A model generated the notes under the pieces. That model worked only from the letters and a program-made list of their open reading frames with translations. It made no database searches and was not told where the DNA came from. From Tepidisphaera sp. (GTDB lineage: Bacteria; Planctomycetota; Phycisphaerae; Phycisphaerales; UBA1924), in the NCBI GenBank assembly GCA_016124375.1, contig WGNV01000001.1:434001-498000 (forward strand): DNA of 64,000 nt, read 5' to 3'. Both the position numbers and the translations under genes were made by a program. This document shows positions 1 through 10,125 of the stretch, in pieces (the first letter of the stretch is position 1; every line of letters starts with the position of its first letter).

Positions 1-536
1 AGCCCGACTACGAGACGCGCATTCAGATTTTGAAGACCAAGGCGAGGCTGCGCGGGCTGATGCTGCCGGATGATGCCGCGGGCTTCATCGCCCAGCGACT
101 GGACAGCAACATCCGCGAACTGGAAGGCGCGATCGTCAAGCTGCAGATCCAGTCGGTGGTGGAGAAGCGCCCGATGGACCTGGCGCTGGCGCGGGCGGCT
201 CTTGGCGAAGAGCCCCAGCCGGCCGTGGGCGAACCCACGATCCAGTCGATCATCGACGCGGTGACCGAGTTCTACACCATCCGCCTGGCCGACCTGCAGA
301 GCAAGCACCGCCAGCGCTCCATCGCCCTGCCCCGCCAGGTGTGCATGTACCTCGCGCGGCGCTGCACCCGGCACAGCTTGGAAGAAATCGGCGGCTTCTT
401 CGGCGGGCGCGACCACACCACCGTGATGCACGCCATCCGCACCGTCGAGATCAAGCGCGAAAAGGAATCGGACTTCGAGCTGGTGGTGCGGTCGCTGGAA
501 GAAAAGGTCCGGGCCGGGCGCGGGCCGGCGATGTAG
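1..536 (+). CDS. dnaA: Chromosomal replication initiator DnaA, C-terminal part (5' end outside window)
   Basis: The reading frame is already open at base 3, so only about 177 C-terminal residues are visible. They cover the end of the AAA+ domain, with the sensor-2 segment SNIRELEGAI, then a linker, then the DNA-binding domain IV. Domain IV carries the DnaA signature GGRDHTTVMHAIRTV, the helix-turn-helix that reads DnaA boxes. DnaA-ATP binds the origin and opens it for helicase loading. The following gene is convergent mutM rather than dnaN, and DnaA-box-like sites lie in the gap between. Identification is firm; the N-terminal half cannot be assessed. Confidence 0.97.
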   Translation, partial: PDYETRIQILKTKARLRGLMLPDDAAGFIAQRLDSNIRELEGAIVKLQIQSVVEKRPMDLALARAALGEEPQPAVGEPTIQSIIDAVTEFYTIRLADLQSKHRQRSIALPRQVCMYLARRCTRHSLEEIGGFFGGRDHTTVMHAIRTVEIKREKESDFELVVRSLEEKVRAGRGPAM

Positions 537-983
537 CGACGACGCACGGGCTTGTGGTCCGCTTCAACGGGCCTTTTTCACCAGAACCGCTTCAGCAGCA
601 AGCGCTTGCATCTGCGCACCCGCCGGTCTCGCCCGTGACACTTCGAATGTGGACTCAATGTGGAAGACTTGGCCGCCGCGGCTAGGTGCTGGTCGGAGTC
701 GTGCCTGTCGCTTGCGAGTGGGCCGCCAATCCCCCGTGTCAGGTGTCAGGGCCCGAGCGCCCCCGCGCGCCAGGTGACAAGTTGGCCAGCCGGGCCGAGT
801 TTGTAAGCATTAGCCGCACAGTGGCTTAGAGAGTTCTCCCCAGTCTTCTCCACATCCCGACACCCCTTGTTGAGAAGGAGATGAAGTTAATTCATTCACC
901 TTGGGCAAAGAACGGCACCCGAAGAGACTGACAGCCCGGGACGCCGGCCGAGTGTTCAGGCAACGAGTCCCGTGTGGACAACC
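537..983. other. dnaA-mutM intergenic region, possible oriC
   Basis: This gap has no supported gene. It contains sites close to the DnaA box TTATCCACA: TGTGGACTC (648-656) and TGTGGAAGA (659-667) in reverse orientation with starts 11 bp apart, TTCTCCACA (846-854, one mismatch), and TGTGGACAA (973-981, reverse complement TTGTCCACA, one mismatch). A locally AT-richer stretch lies near 867-900. Proximity to dnaA is a common feature of bacterial origins. Without strand-skew data, the origin call is inference. Confidence 0.4.
556..578 (+). terminator. Weak terminator-like hairpin after dnaA
   Basis: GGTCC (556-560), an 8-base loop and GGGCC (569-573) form a 5-bp stem containing one G-U pair, followed directly by TTTTT. 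It lies 20 bases after the dnaA stop. The stem is short, so it may be a weak or accidental terminator. Confidence 0.35.
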
Positions 984-1814
984 CTACTTCTGGCACTGCT
1001 TGCACCACACCGTCGTACGCTGGCCCAGCGTGGCCTGCGTCAGGACGCCACGGCAGGTGAGGCACGCCTCCCCACCACGCCCGTAGACGGCGTGGCGGGT
1101 CTGGTGGCTGCCCTTGGCCCCGTTGGCGTCGCGGTAGTCGCGGAGCGTCGAGCCGCCCGCCTCGATGGCGTCACCCAGCACCCGGCGGATGCTGGCGGCC
1201 AACCGGTCCCAGTCAGCCTCGCTCAGCGTCAGGCACGCCCGGGTGGGGGCGATGCCCGAGGCGAACAAGGCTTCGTCGGCGTAGATGTTGCCGACGCCCG
1301 CGACGACCTTCTGGTCGAGCAGCGCGGCTTTGACGTTCCGCTCGCTTTGGCCCGCCTCGCGGTGCAGGGCGTGGCCATAGACCATCAGGCCATCGATGCC
1401 CAGCGTCCCCCACTTCTCGCGCCGCAGGGTGGGTAGATCGGGGGCGAGCCAGAGGCCGCCGAATCGGCGCGGATCGGCGAAGACCATGGCCGAGCCATCG
1501 TCGAAGCGCCACCAGGCGTGGGCGTGGTCGGCGGCTGTGAACTTTGGGAGCGAGGTGGTCCAACTCAGCACGCCGCTCATGCCCAAGTGCACGCAGACCA
1601 CCTGGCCATGGTCGGCGTAGATGGCGAGCTGCTTGCCGTGGCGCATGGTGCCAACGATGGTGGAACCTTGCAGCATGTGCTCGGGGGTGCGCTTGCTGCC
1701 CGCCAGTGGCTCGCAGATGTCCTTGCGGCGCAGGCAGGCGACGGCCACCTGCCGCCCGAGGATGCGGGGCTCCAAGGTTCGCCGCACGGTTTCGACCTCG
1801 GGCAACTCGGGCAT
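984..1814 (-). CDS. mutM: Formamidopyrimidine-DNA glycosylase (Fpg/MutM)
   Basis: Base-excision repair enzyme that removes 8-oxoguanine and formamidopyrimidines and nicks the abasic site. The chosen ATG gives a 276-residue protein starting MPELPEVETVRR, which exposes the catalytic Pro2 and Glu3; upstream in-frame codons would bury them. The lysine of RHGKQL matches the conserved beta-turn lysine. The C-terminus carries the Fpg zinc finger C-x2-C-x16-C-x2-C, with the conserved arginine in LGQRTTVW. Length is normal for the family. It converges with dnaA, and no strong Shine-Dalgarno is visible upstream. Confidence 0.96.
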   Translation of the reverse strand: MPELPEVETVRRTLEPRILGRQVAVACLRRKDICEPLAGSKRTPEHMLQGSTIVGTMRHGKQLAIYADHGQVVCVHLGMSGVLSWTTSLPKFTAADHAHAWWRFDDGSAMVFADPRRFGGLWLAPDLPTLRREKWGTLGIDGLMVYGHALHREAGQSERNVKAALLDQKVVAGVGNIYADEALFASGIAPTRACLTLSEADWDRLAASIRRVLGDAIEAGGSTLRDYRDANGAKGSHQTRHAVYGRGGEACLTCRGVLTQATLGQRTTVWCKQCQK

Positions 1815-1886
1815 GGGAGATGTTATAGGGCGAAAGCGTGGAAGTGGCTGCTGGAAAGCGCGGCTGGCGTCGCTCGGACCTTCACA

Positions 1887-2022
1887 ATCTCGTGGCACAG
1901 GCCTCTGGCCTGTGACCTTCCTTTTCTCCGATTCCGGTCGACACGCGAAGTTGGTTTCAGTTGGGTAGACCGAAGAGAAGTAGTTCGGGTAGGACACAGG
2001 CCAGAGGCCTGTGCTACGAGAT
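1887..2022. repeat. Inverted repeat of two 28-nt arms, each containing a palindrome
   Basis: Arms 1887-1914 and 1995-2022 are reverse complements with one mismatch in 28. Each arm contains its own 19-nt palindrome: CACAGGCCTCTGGCCTGTG at 1896-1914 and CACAGGCCAGAGGCCTGTG at 1995-2013. The 80-nt centre holds no gene. The element fills most of the divergent mutM-ubiX spacer and resembles a REP doublet or a small non-autonomous element. Confidence 0.8.
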
Positions 2023-2082
2023 GGGGTAGGAAGGTCGGCCAAGCCGAATCCCTACCATGCTGTGCACTCGAAAGCACCACGC

Positions 2083-2748
2083 ATGCCCAAACGATCAACA
2101 CGCACCGCCGCCGCTCGCCGAACGCCTCGCGGTCGCCGCTTCGTGCTCGGCATCTCCGGCGCCTCGGGCGCGGCCTACGCCCTGCGGCTGCTGGAGTTGC
2201 TGTTGAGCGCCGGGCACGAGGTGCACCTGGTGGTCAGCGACTATGGCCGCCGGCTGCTGTTCGATGAGGCGGGAATCAAAAACCTCGAGCCCGAGGAACT
2301 GCTGCCCGCGTGGTGGAAGGCGGCCAAGCCCGCGGCCCGTCGCGATGCCGCCCGGCGGCTGGTGATCCACCCGCACAAGGACGTGGGCGCCGTGATCGCC
2401 AGCGGGTCGTTCTTGCACGATGGCATGGTGGTGGTGCCGTGCAGCAGCGCGTCGCTGGGGGCGATGGCGACGGGGAGCGGGAGCAACCTGTTGTGCCGTG
2501 CGGCGATGGTGACGCTGAAAGAGCGGCGGCCGTTGATCGTGTGCCACCGCGAGATGCCGCTGAGTTTGATTGATATCCGAAACATGGAGACGCTGGCCCT
2601 CGCCGGCGCGACGATCTGCTCGCCCAATCCGGGGTTTTATCTGCACCCCAAGAGCGTGGCGGACATCGTGGACTTCACGGTTGGGAAGATCTTGGACCAT
2701 CTGGGGGTAGAGCACGAGTTGGCGACGAGGTGGGAGAACGCCGACTAG
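2083..2748 (+). CDS. ubiX: UbiX-type flavin prenyltransferase
   Basis: Makes prenylated FMN, the cofactor of UbiD-family decarboxylases, by joining dimethylallyl phosphate to FMN. The 221-residue protein has the N-terminal flavoprotein motif GISGASGAAYALRLLE, the phosphate-binding PCSSASLGAMATGSG, and the C-terminal block CHREMPLSLIDIRNM, all typical of UbiX/Pad1. The ATG at 2083 begins MPKRSTRTAAARR, a basic leader of about 17 residues before the core; an upstream start would add residues from the repeat-rich spacer. No ubiD partner is in the window, so the client enzyme is unknown. Confidence 0.94.
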   Translation: MPKRSTRTAAARRTPRGRRFVLGISGASGAAYALRLLELLLSAGHEVHLVVSDYGRRLLFDEAGIKNLEPEELLPAWWKAAKPAARRDAARRLVIHPHKDVGAVIASGSFLHDGMVVVPCSSASLGAMATGSGSNLLCRAAMVTLKERRPLIVCHREMPLSLIDIRNMETLALAGATICSPNPGFYLHPKSVADIVDFTVGKILDHLGVEHELATRWENAD

Positions 2749-2835
2749 ACGAGTCGCAGGCGCGAGCGTGGGGTCGTGGCTGTCGACCGACACGACACGT
2801 CAACATCGGGTTCGTGCAGGATCTTCAAAACAAGG

Positions 2836-2862
2836 CGCCCCTCTCGGAGAGAGGGGCCACCC
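2836..2862 (-). repeat. 27-nt hairpin element, copy 1 (3' of clpB)
   Basis: A 9-bp perfect stem (GCCCCTCTC / GAGAGGGGC) with a 3-base loop begins 6 nt after the clpB stop. The whole 27-nt sequence recurs exactly, as its reverse complement, at 30163-30189. Read in clpB's direction it is followed by GCCTTGTTTTG, so it could also end clpB transcription. Confidence 0.8.
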
Positions 2863-2868
2863 AGATTG

Positions 2869-5598
<2,730 letters not shown>

Positions 5599-6186
5599 GG
5601 GCGTTCGTTCCTTTCGGGGTCGGGGAGACGACCCGGAAAGCCAGTGCAAGCTGCGCGCCAGCGGGGCTGGGAGGGAAAAACCGCAGAAAGCCGCGGCGTG
5701 GGCCCGCTGGGGCTCAGAATCGGCCCGGAGTTGGCTCGGAGCGGCCATCCCCTGCCGACCTGGCAGGAATGGCTTTTCCCCAATCAGGCGGGCCCGGCCC
5801 CCGGCAACCCGTCAAGTCAAGCCCTCCCGCGGCCGGTGTCTGAATGCGATCCGTAAACACATGCGATTTGGATATTTACGCCTTAACGACAAGCACACCC
5901 AAGGAAAACCCCGACTCCATGAGCGGGTCCTCCGTGGGGACTTATCCCCATTTCATCCAGATGGGTGTCGCTGGCGGGCTTTCGAGGGAAAACGATCGCT
6001 GGATCGGGAATTGGGTCTGAGGGGTTGGGGGCCCGGACGCGGGGGCTTGACGTCGGAGCTTGAAGAGGTTACAAACCTCTCCCGCGGCGATTTCGCCCGG
6101 CCTTGCGCGGCTCGGGGCCTCCCTTCGCCGCCTTGCATGGTGGAACTTTCGAGCCAAAGGGGCTGGTTGGGCCCTGGGAGTGACCG
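5599..6186. other. clpB-lipoprotein divergent intergenic region
   Basis: No supported gene lies in these 588 bases. They contain an AT-richer stretch around 5850-5900 with CGTAAA (5852-5857) and TTTACG (5875-5880) in inverted orientation, and a perfect dyad at 5935-5950. Promoters for clpB (leftward) and the lipoprotein (rightward) should lie here, but no convincing -35/-10 pair was recognised. Confidence 0.5.
5935..5950. promoter_or_regulatory. 16-nt perfect dyad TGGGGA-CTTA-TCCCCA
   Basis: Six-base arms TGGGGA and TCCCCA flank CTTA with no mismatch, in the divergent spacer between clpB and the lipoprotein gene. It could be an operator. It also contains TTATCCCCA (5942-5950), one mismatch from a DnaA box. 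The role is unproven. Confidence 0.25.
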
Positions 6187-6456
6187 ATGTCGACTCGTCG
6201 TCTGAAGTGCGTGCTGGGTGTGGCGGTGTGTGTGGCCGGGGCGCTGGGCGGCTGCAGCGCGACCGACAACTCCCCCGAGGGCATCCGTTACAACCTCACC
6301 CCCGAGCTTCAGACGATGTGGCAGCGGCCGGTCGATGTGGGCAACCAGGTGTCGGTCACGTACGACGAGAACATCCGCATGTTCTGGGAAGACCTGCACC
6401 GCGGCGCGCTGGTCGATCGCCCCACTCACCTCTCCAAGTACCCCTCGCCTTATTGA
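6187..6456 (+). CDS. Small exported lipoprotein, unknown function
   Basis: This 89-residue protein starts with a short basic segment (MSTRRLK), a hydrophobic stretch and the lipobox LGGC. Signal peptidase II would therefore cleave before the cysteine near residue 22. The mature part of about 68 residues is polar and acidic, with the segment MWQRPVDVGNQVSVTYDENIRMFWEDLHRG; no known domain was recognised. A GGGAG sequence sits about 7 nt before the ATG. It stands alone, convergent with the thioesterase gene. Probably a small conserved periplasmic or envelope protein of this lineage. Confidence 0.75.
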   Translation: MSTRRLKCVLGVAVCVAGALGGCSATDNSPEGIRYNLTPELQTMWQRPVDVGNQVSVTYDENIRMFWEDLHRGALVDRPTHLSKYPSPY

Positions 6457-6525
6457 GCCTGCGTCCGCTGGCCCAAGCTAAATGAGCACGCTCACCGCGG
6501 CGATCACCCGTGCGTGAGCCTGTGC

Positions 6526-6978
6526 CTACGCGCTGGGCGAAGGTCGCTGCCCGGCCTCGAGGGCGTGGATCCGCTTTTCGAGGTCGTCGGGCATGTTGAC
6601 CTTGGCGCCGGCGCGATAGTCGTAGATCACGATCGTCCCCTCGCCGACAGCCGCGATGTCTTGGAGGGTTTCGCTGTACACCTCGTGGGCGAGGGTGAAG
6701 CGGTCGGGCTCCAGCTTGATGAGGCGCGACGACACAAGGATGGTGTCGGGATACACCAGCGGGCGGCGGAAGCGAGCCTGGACCGACTGCAGGATGAACC
6801 CGATGCCGGTGGTCTTCTGGATCGGCCGCCAGCCCAGCCGGTCGATGTACGCCACGCGCGACGACTCGAAGTAGCGGAAGTAGACCACGTTGTTGACGTG
6901 TCCCAGCGCGTCCATCTCGCCCCAGGCCAGGCGGATGGGAAGCAGAACGGGTGCGTCGGGCTTGGGCTTGGCGGGCAC
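6526..6978 (-). CDS. Hot-dog-fold acyl-CoA thioesterase (4HBT family)
   Basis: A 150-residue single hot-dog domain. The segment WGEMDALGHVNNVVYFRYFE carries the 4HBT motif D-x2-GHVNN-x2-Y-x2-YFE, whose aspartate is catalytic in 4-hydroxybenzoyl-CoA thioesterase relatives. Members hydrolyse acyl-CoA thioesters; the substrate cannot be read from sequence. The start is GTG, and only 2 bases separate it from the recQ stop, so translation is probably coupled to recQ in a leftward glycosyltransferase-recQ-thioesterase unit. YbgC/FadM-like enzymes are the nearest named relatives. Confidence 0.88.
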   Translation of the reverse strand: MPAKPKPDAPVLLPIRLAWGEMDALGHVNNVVYFRYFESSRVAYIDRLGWRPIQKTTGIGFILQSVQARFRRPLVYPDTILVSSRLIKLEPDRFTLAHEVYSETLQDIAAVGEGTIVIYDYRAGAKVNMPDDLEKRIHALEAGQRPSPSA

Positions 6979-6980
6979 GG

Positions 6981-8807
6981 TTACTCCTGGTCGCGCACGA
7001 CTTCGAGCAGGGCGGCTCCGAACTCGTCGAGTTTGGCCTGGCCGATGCCGCGAACTTCGGCGAGGGCGTCGAAGGTGCGCGGGCGGCGGCGGGTGATCTG
7101 ATCGAGCACGGCGTCGGACAGGATGACGAAGGCGGGCACGCCCCGTTCCTTGGCCAGTTCGCGGCGGCGCTCGCGCAGGGCCTGGAAGAGTGCCTCTTCG
7201 TCGGGCGAGCGGGCGGCGGCCGGAGATTTGGGCGGGCGAGACTTGGCCAGCGGAGCCGCGGCTGTGTCGAAGAGTTCGACGATGATCTCGTCGCGCAGCA
7301 CGGCGCTGGCCGTCGGGCCAAGCGCGACGACCGGGTACTCGCCCGGCGAGCGCTCAAGATGACCGAGCTCGATCAACTGCTGGATGTACCCCGTGATCTG
7401 TGGCTTGGCGAGGCTCTTGAGCAGGCCGAACGAGTTGAGCCGATCGTGCCCGTTCTCGCGCACGCGGGCAATGGACGCCCCGCGCAGCACATCGGCGACG
7501 TACGCGGCCCCGAAGTTCTGACCCAGCCTCGCGACACACGCCAAGATCTGTTGGGCGATGCGCGAACCGTCGCCGGCCTGGGCGTGCTCGTTCAGGCACA
7601 CGTCGCAGGCGTTGCACGAGCCGGGGGCGAGGGCCTGGCCGAAGTAATCGCTGATGGCGGCGTGACGGCAGCGACGGCCGCTGGCCAGGGCGTGCATCTC
7701 GCGAAGCAGTTCCATCTGCACGCTGAGCGCCTCGGGCCCGGCGCCGGATTCCTCCCAGCCCATGGTGACGATCTTTTCCCAGCGGATTCGATCACCCCCG
7801 CCCAGCAGCATGAGGCACTCGGCGGGCTGGCCGTCGCGTCCGGCGCGGCCGGTCTCTTGCTGATACGCCTCGACGCTTTTTGGCAGCGCCGCGTGGACGA
7901 CGAGGCGAACGTCGGGGCGATCGATGCCCATGCCGAAGGCGACGGTGGCGCAGACGACGTTCAGGCGTTCTTCGCGGAAGTCGTGGGCGATGCGAGAGCG
8001 TTTGGCGCTGTCGAGCCCGGCGTGGTACGCCGCGGCTTTGACGCCCGCGGCGGTGAGGGATTCGGCGGCGCTCTCGGCGTCCTTGCGGCTGATGGTGTAG
8101 ATGATGGCGGCCCCTTCGGGGTTGCGCCGAATTGCCTCGACGATCTGCGTCGTCTGGTCGCCCCGCGGCACCACGCGATAGGTGAGATTGGGTCGATCGA
8201 ACTGGCCGATGCGGATGACGGGGTCGCTCAGGTGCAACTGAGCCGCGATGTCGTCGCACACTTTGGGCGTGGCGGTGGCGGTGAAGGCGCTGATGGGGAC
8301 GCCGGGGATCTTGCCGCGCAGTTGCGCAAGGCGGCGATATTCAGGCCGAAAATCATGCCCCCACTGGCTGATGCAGTGGGCTTCGTCGATGGCGATGGCG
8401 CAGGGCTGGAGGCGCGCGACCCAGGCGAGCATGTCGGGCATGAGCAGTCGCTCGGGGGCGAGAAAAAGCAGGCGCAGGTCGCCCGCGCGGATCATGCCCC
8501 GCAGTTCGTCGAGTTCGCTGGGGGTGCTGTGGCTGTGCACGGCTCCGGCGGCGACGCCGCAGAGGCGGAGGCGAGCGACCTGGTCCTGCATCAGGGCGAT
8601 GAGGGGCGAGATCACGAGGCTGAGCCGCCCGACGACCAAGGGCGGCACCTGATAGCACAGGCTCTTGCCGCCCCCCGTGGGCATGACGAACAGCGAATCG
8701 CGTCCGGCGAGGGTGGCGTCGATGGCGTCGGATTGGAGGGGGCGGAGCGTGTCGAACCCCCAGTGCTTTCGCACGGTGTCGATCACGCTGACGCCGGGGG
8801 TGGGCAT
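6981..8807 (-). CDS. recQ: ATP-dependent DNA helicase RecQ
   Basis: A 3'-5' superfamily 2 helicase of recombination and fork repair. The 608 residues contain Q-motif FDTLRPLQSDAID, Walker A MPTGGGKSLCYQ, motif II DEAHCISQWGHDFRPEYRRL, motif VI ETGRAGRDGQPAECLML, the zinc-binding subdomain with cysteines in CRHAAISDYFGQA and CNACDVC, a winged helix, and a C-terminal HRDC domain (about residues 525-605) containing VRGIGQAKLDEFG. Length and order match canonical RecQ. The gene starts 12 bases after the upstream glycosyltransferase stop and abuts the thioesterase, which indicates one transcript. Confidence 0.97.
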   Translation of the reverse strand: MPTPGVSVIDTVRKHWGFDTLRPLQSDAIDATLAGRDSLFVMPTGGGKSLCYQVPPLVVGRLSLVISPLIALMQDQVARLRLCGVAAGAVHSHSTPSELDELRGMIRAGDLRLLFLAPERLLMPDMLAWVARLQPCAIAIDEAHCISQWGHDFRPEYRRLAQLRGKIPGVPISAFTATATPKVCDDIAAQLHLSDPVIRIGQFDRPNLTYRVVPRGDQTTQIVEAIRRNPEGAAIIYTISRKDAESAAESLTAAGVKAAAYHAGLDSAKRSRIAHDFREERLNVVCATVAFGMGIDRPDVRLVVHAALPKSVEAYQQETGRAGRDGQPAECLMLLGGGDRIRWEKIVTMGWEESGAGPEALSVQMELLREMHALASGRRCRHAAISDYFGQALAPGSCNACDVCLNEHAQAGDGSRIAQQILACVARLGQNFGAAYVADVLRGASIARVRENGHDRLNSFGLLKSLAKPQITGYIQQLIELGHLERSPGEYPVVALGPTASAVLRDEIIVELFDTAAAPLAKSRPPKSPAAARSPDEEALFQALRERRRELAKERGVPAFVILSDAVLDQITRRRPRTFDALAEVRGIGQAKLDEFGAALLEVVRDQE

Positions 8808-8819
8808 GGGCAGAGCGTA

Positions 8820-10043
8820 TTACGAGCGGGCGGGGCGCGACGAGGCGGCCGAGGCGGATGGGCCCGGGGCAGCCGACCGTGCGTACGCGTCGATCGTCGT
8901 CGCCGCGATGTTGGGCCAGGTGAACCGGCTCAGCACCATTTCGCGCCCGATGCGCCCCATCGCATGGCGCCTATCAGGGGGCATGGAGAGGACAGCGTCG
9001 AGAGCCGCGGCCGTGGGCGCGGCCCCCAGGGGCGTGACGATGCCCGCGCCGGACTCTTGCACCTGCGGGAAGTGACACTGATCAGAGATGACGACGGGAA
9101 TGCCGCAGGCCATGGCCTCGATGATCGCGACGCTGAAGCCCTCTTGGCGGCTGGGCAGGCAAAATGCGGCGGCGTCGACGAAGGCCGCGAGTTTGGATTG
9201 GGCGTATTGCGGGCCGACCAGGTGGGTGCGATCCGCCAAGCCGCTCTGGGCAACCATGCTCTGCACCGTGGCGGCGTAGCCGTCGTCGGGCCCGGCGATG
9301 ACGAGGCGCAGGCGCGGGTGCTTGAGGGCGATCTCTTTGAACGCCGCGATCAGGAAATCCAGGCCTTTCTTGAAGTGCACGCGCGAGAGGAAAAGCACAT
9401 AGGGGTCGTCGCCCAGTTCCGGATGAGCCGCCCGGAAGTTGCCGGGCGCGGGCAGCGGGCTGACCTCGGGCTCAAAGATGCCGTTGGGGATGATCTCGAC
9501 CCGGGCTTTGAGCCGCAGGGGCGCGAGGCCGGTGGCTTCGTCGGGGTTCAGCACGTGCAGGAAGGCGGCGTGATCGAGCGTGGCGCGATAGACGAGCGCC
9601 AGCGCGAGTTTTTTCTTGTAGGTGTTTACGAAGCCCTGCCCGCCGATCGACCACGGGTCGAGCATGCCGTGGGGCACGAGGCAGTACGGAATGCCGCGCC
9701 GTCGGGCGGCGCCTGCGGCCCGCACGAGCAGGCCCTCCCAAACGCCATGGATGTGGAGGAAGTCGAAGTTGGCGACGTGCCGCGCCAGCCACGCCGCGGC
9801 GGTGTTGGCGCGGATGCGCCCGACCTTGCCGGGCTCGTGGGCGAGCGTGTGGATGGTGACGGCGGGCATGCCGGGAATCGGCGCGAGCGACGCGGCGATG
9901 CGTTGCGAAGCGTCGGGCGAGGCGTAGTGAACGATTGAGACCTGATGGCCGAGCGATGCTTGAGCCGCGGCCAGACGCGTGGCGACGGCGGGCGGGCCGC
10001 CGGCCTTGGGGTCGAGCGTGTGGATGACGTGGAGGATTTGCAT
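8820..10043 (-). CDS. Glycosyltransferase family 4 (GT-B fold)
   Basis: A 407-residue retaining GT-B glycosyltransferase. The chosen ATG gives MQILHVIHTLDPKAGGPPAV, the usual N-terminal beta strand and Gly-rich loop; upstream codons add only an unlikely leader. The C-terminal half holds the nucleotide-sugar domain with FLSRVHFKKGLDFLIAAF and the donor-binding block SRQEGFSVAIIEAMACGIPVV with its conserved E-x7-E. Donor and acceptor are unknown; such enzymes build exopolysaccharide or LPS glycans. It is the first gene of the unit with recQ and the thioesterase, which gives no clue to its pathway. Confidence 0.9.
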   Translation of the reverse strand: MQILHVIHTLDPKAGGPPAVATRLAAAQASLGHQVSIVHYASPDASQRIAASLAPIPGMPAVTIHTLAHEPGKVGRIRANTAAAWLARHVANFDFLHIHGVWEGLLVRAAGAARRRGIPYCLVPHGMLDPWSIGGQGFVNTYKKKLALALVYRATLDHAAFLHVLNPDEATGLAPLRLKARVEIIPNGIFEPEVSPLPAPGNFRAAHPELGDDPYVLFLSRVHFKKGLDFLIAAFKEIALKHPRLRLVIAGPDDGYAATVQSMVAQSGLADRTHLVGPQYAQSKLAAFVDAAAFCLPSRQEGFSVAIIEAMACGIPVVISDQCHFPQVQESGAGIVTPLGAAPTAAALDAVLSMPPDRRHAMGRIGREMVLSRFTWPNIAATTIDAYARSAAPGPSASAASSRPARS

Positions 10044-10125
10044 TTCGGCGGCGGATGATAACGGCCCGCGATGAATCATCATCGGCGGGCCGGGGTGCGA
10101 AAATCACAGAGATGGGAAGGCCGGA

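Noticed and set aside
1887-2022. Insertion sequence with transposase
   Set aside because: The 80-nt centre is far too short for a transposase gene and shows no remnant.
5599-6186. CIRCE element for HrcA control of clpB
   Set aside because: No TTAGCACTC-N9-GAGTGCTAA or close variant was found by reading.
6490-6519. Terminator between the lipoprotein and thioesterase genes
   Set aside because: GCTCAC/GTGAGC is only 6 bp with an 18-nt loop and no T-run.
6951-9938. 995-residue plus-strand ORF across recQ and the glycosyltransferase
   Set aside because: Antisense to two well-supported genes; composition skewed, no domain.
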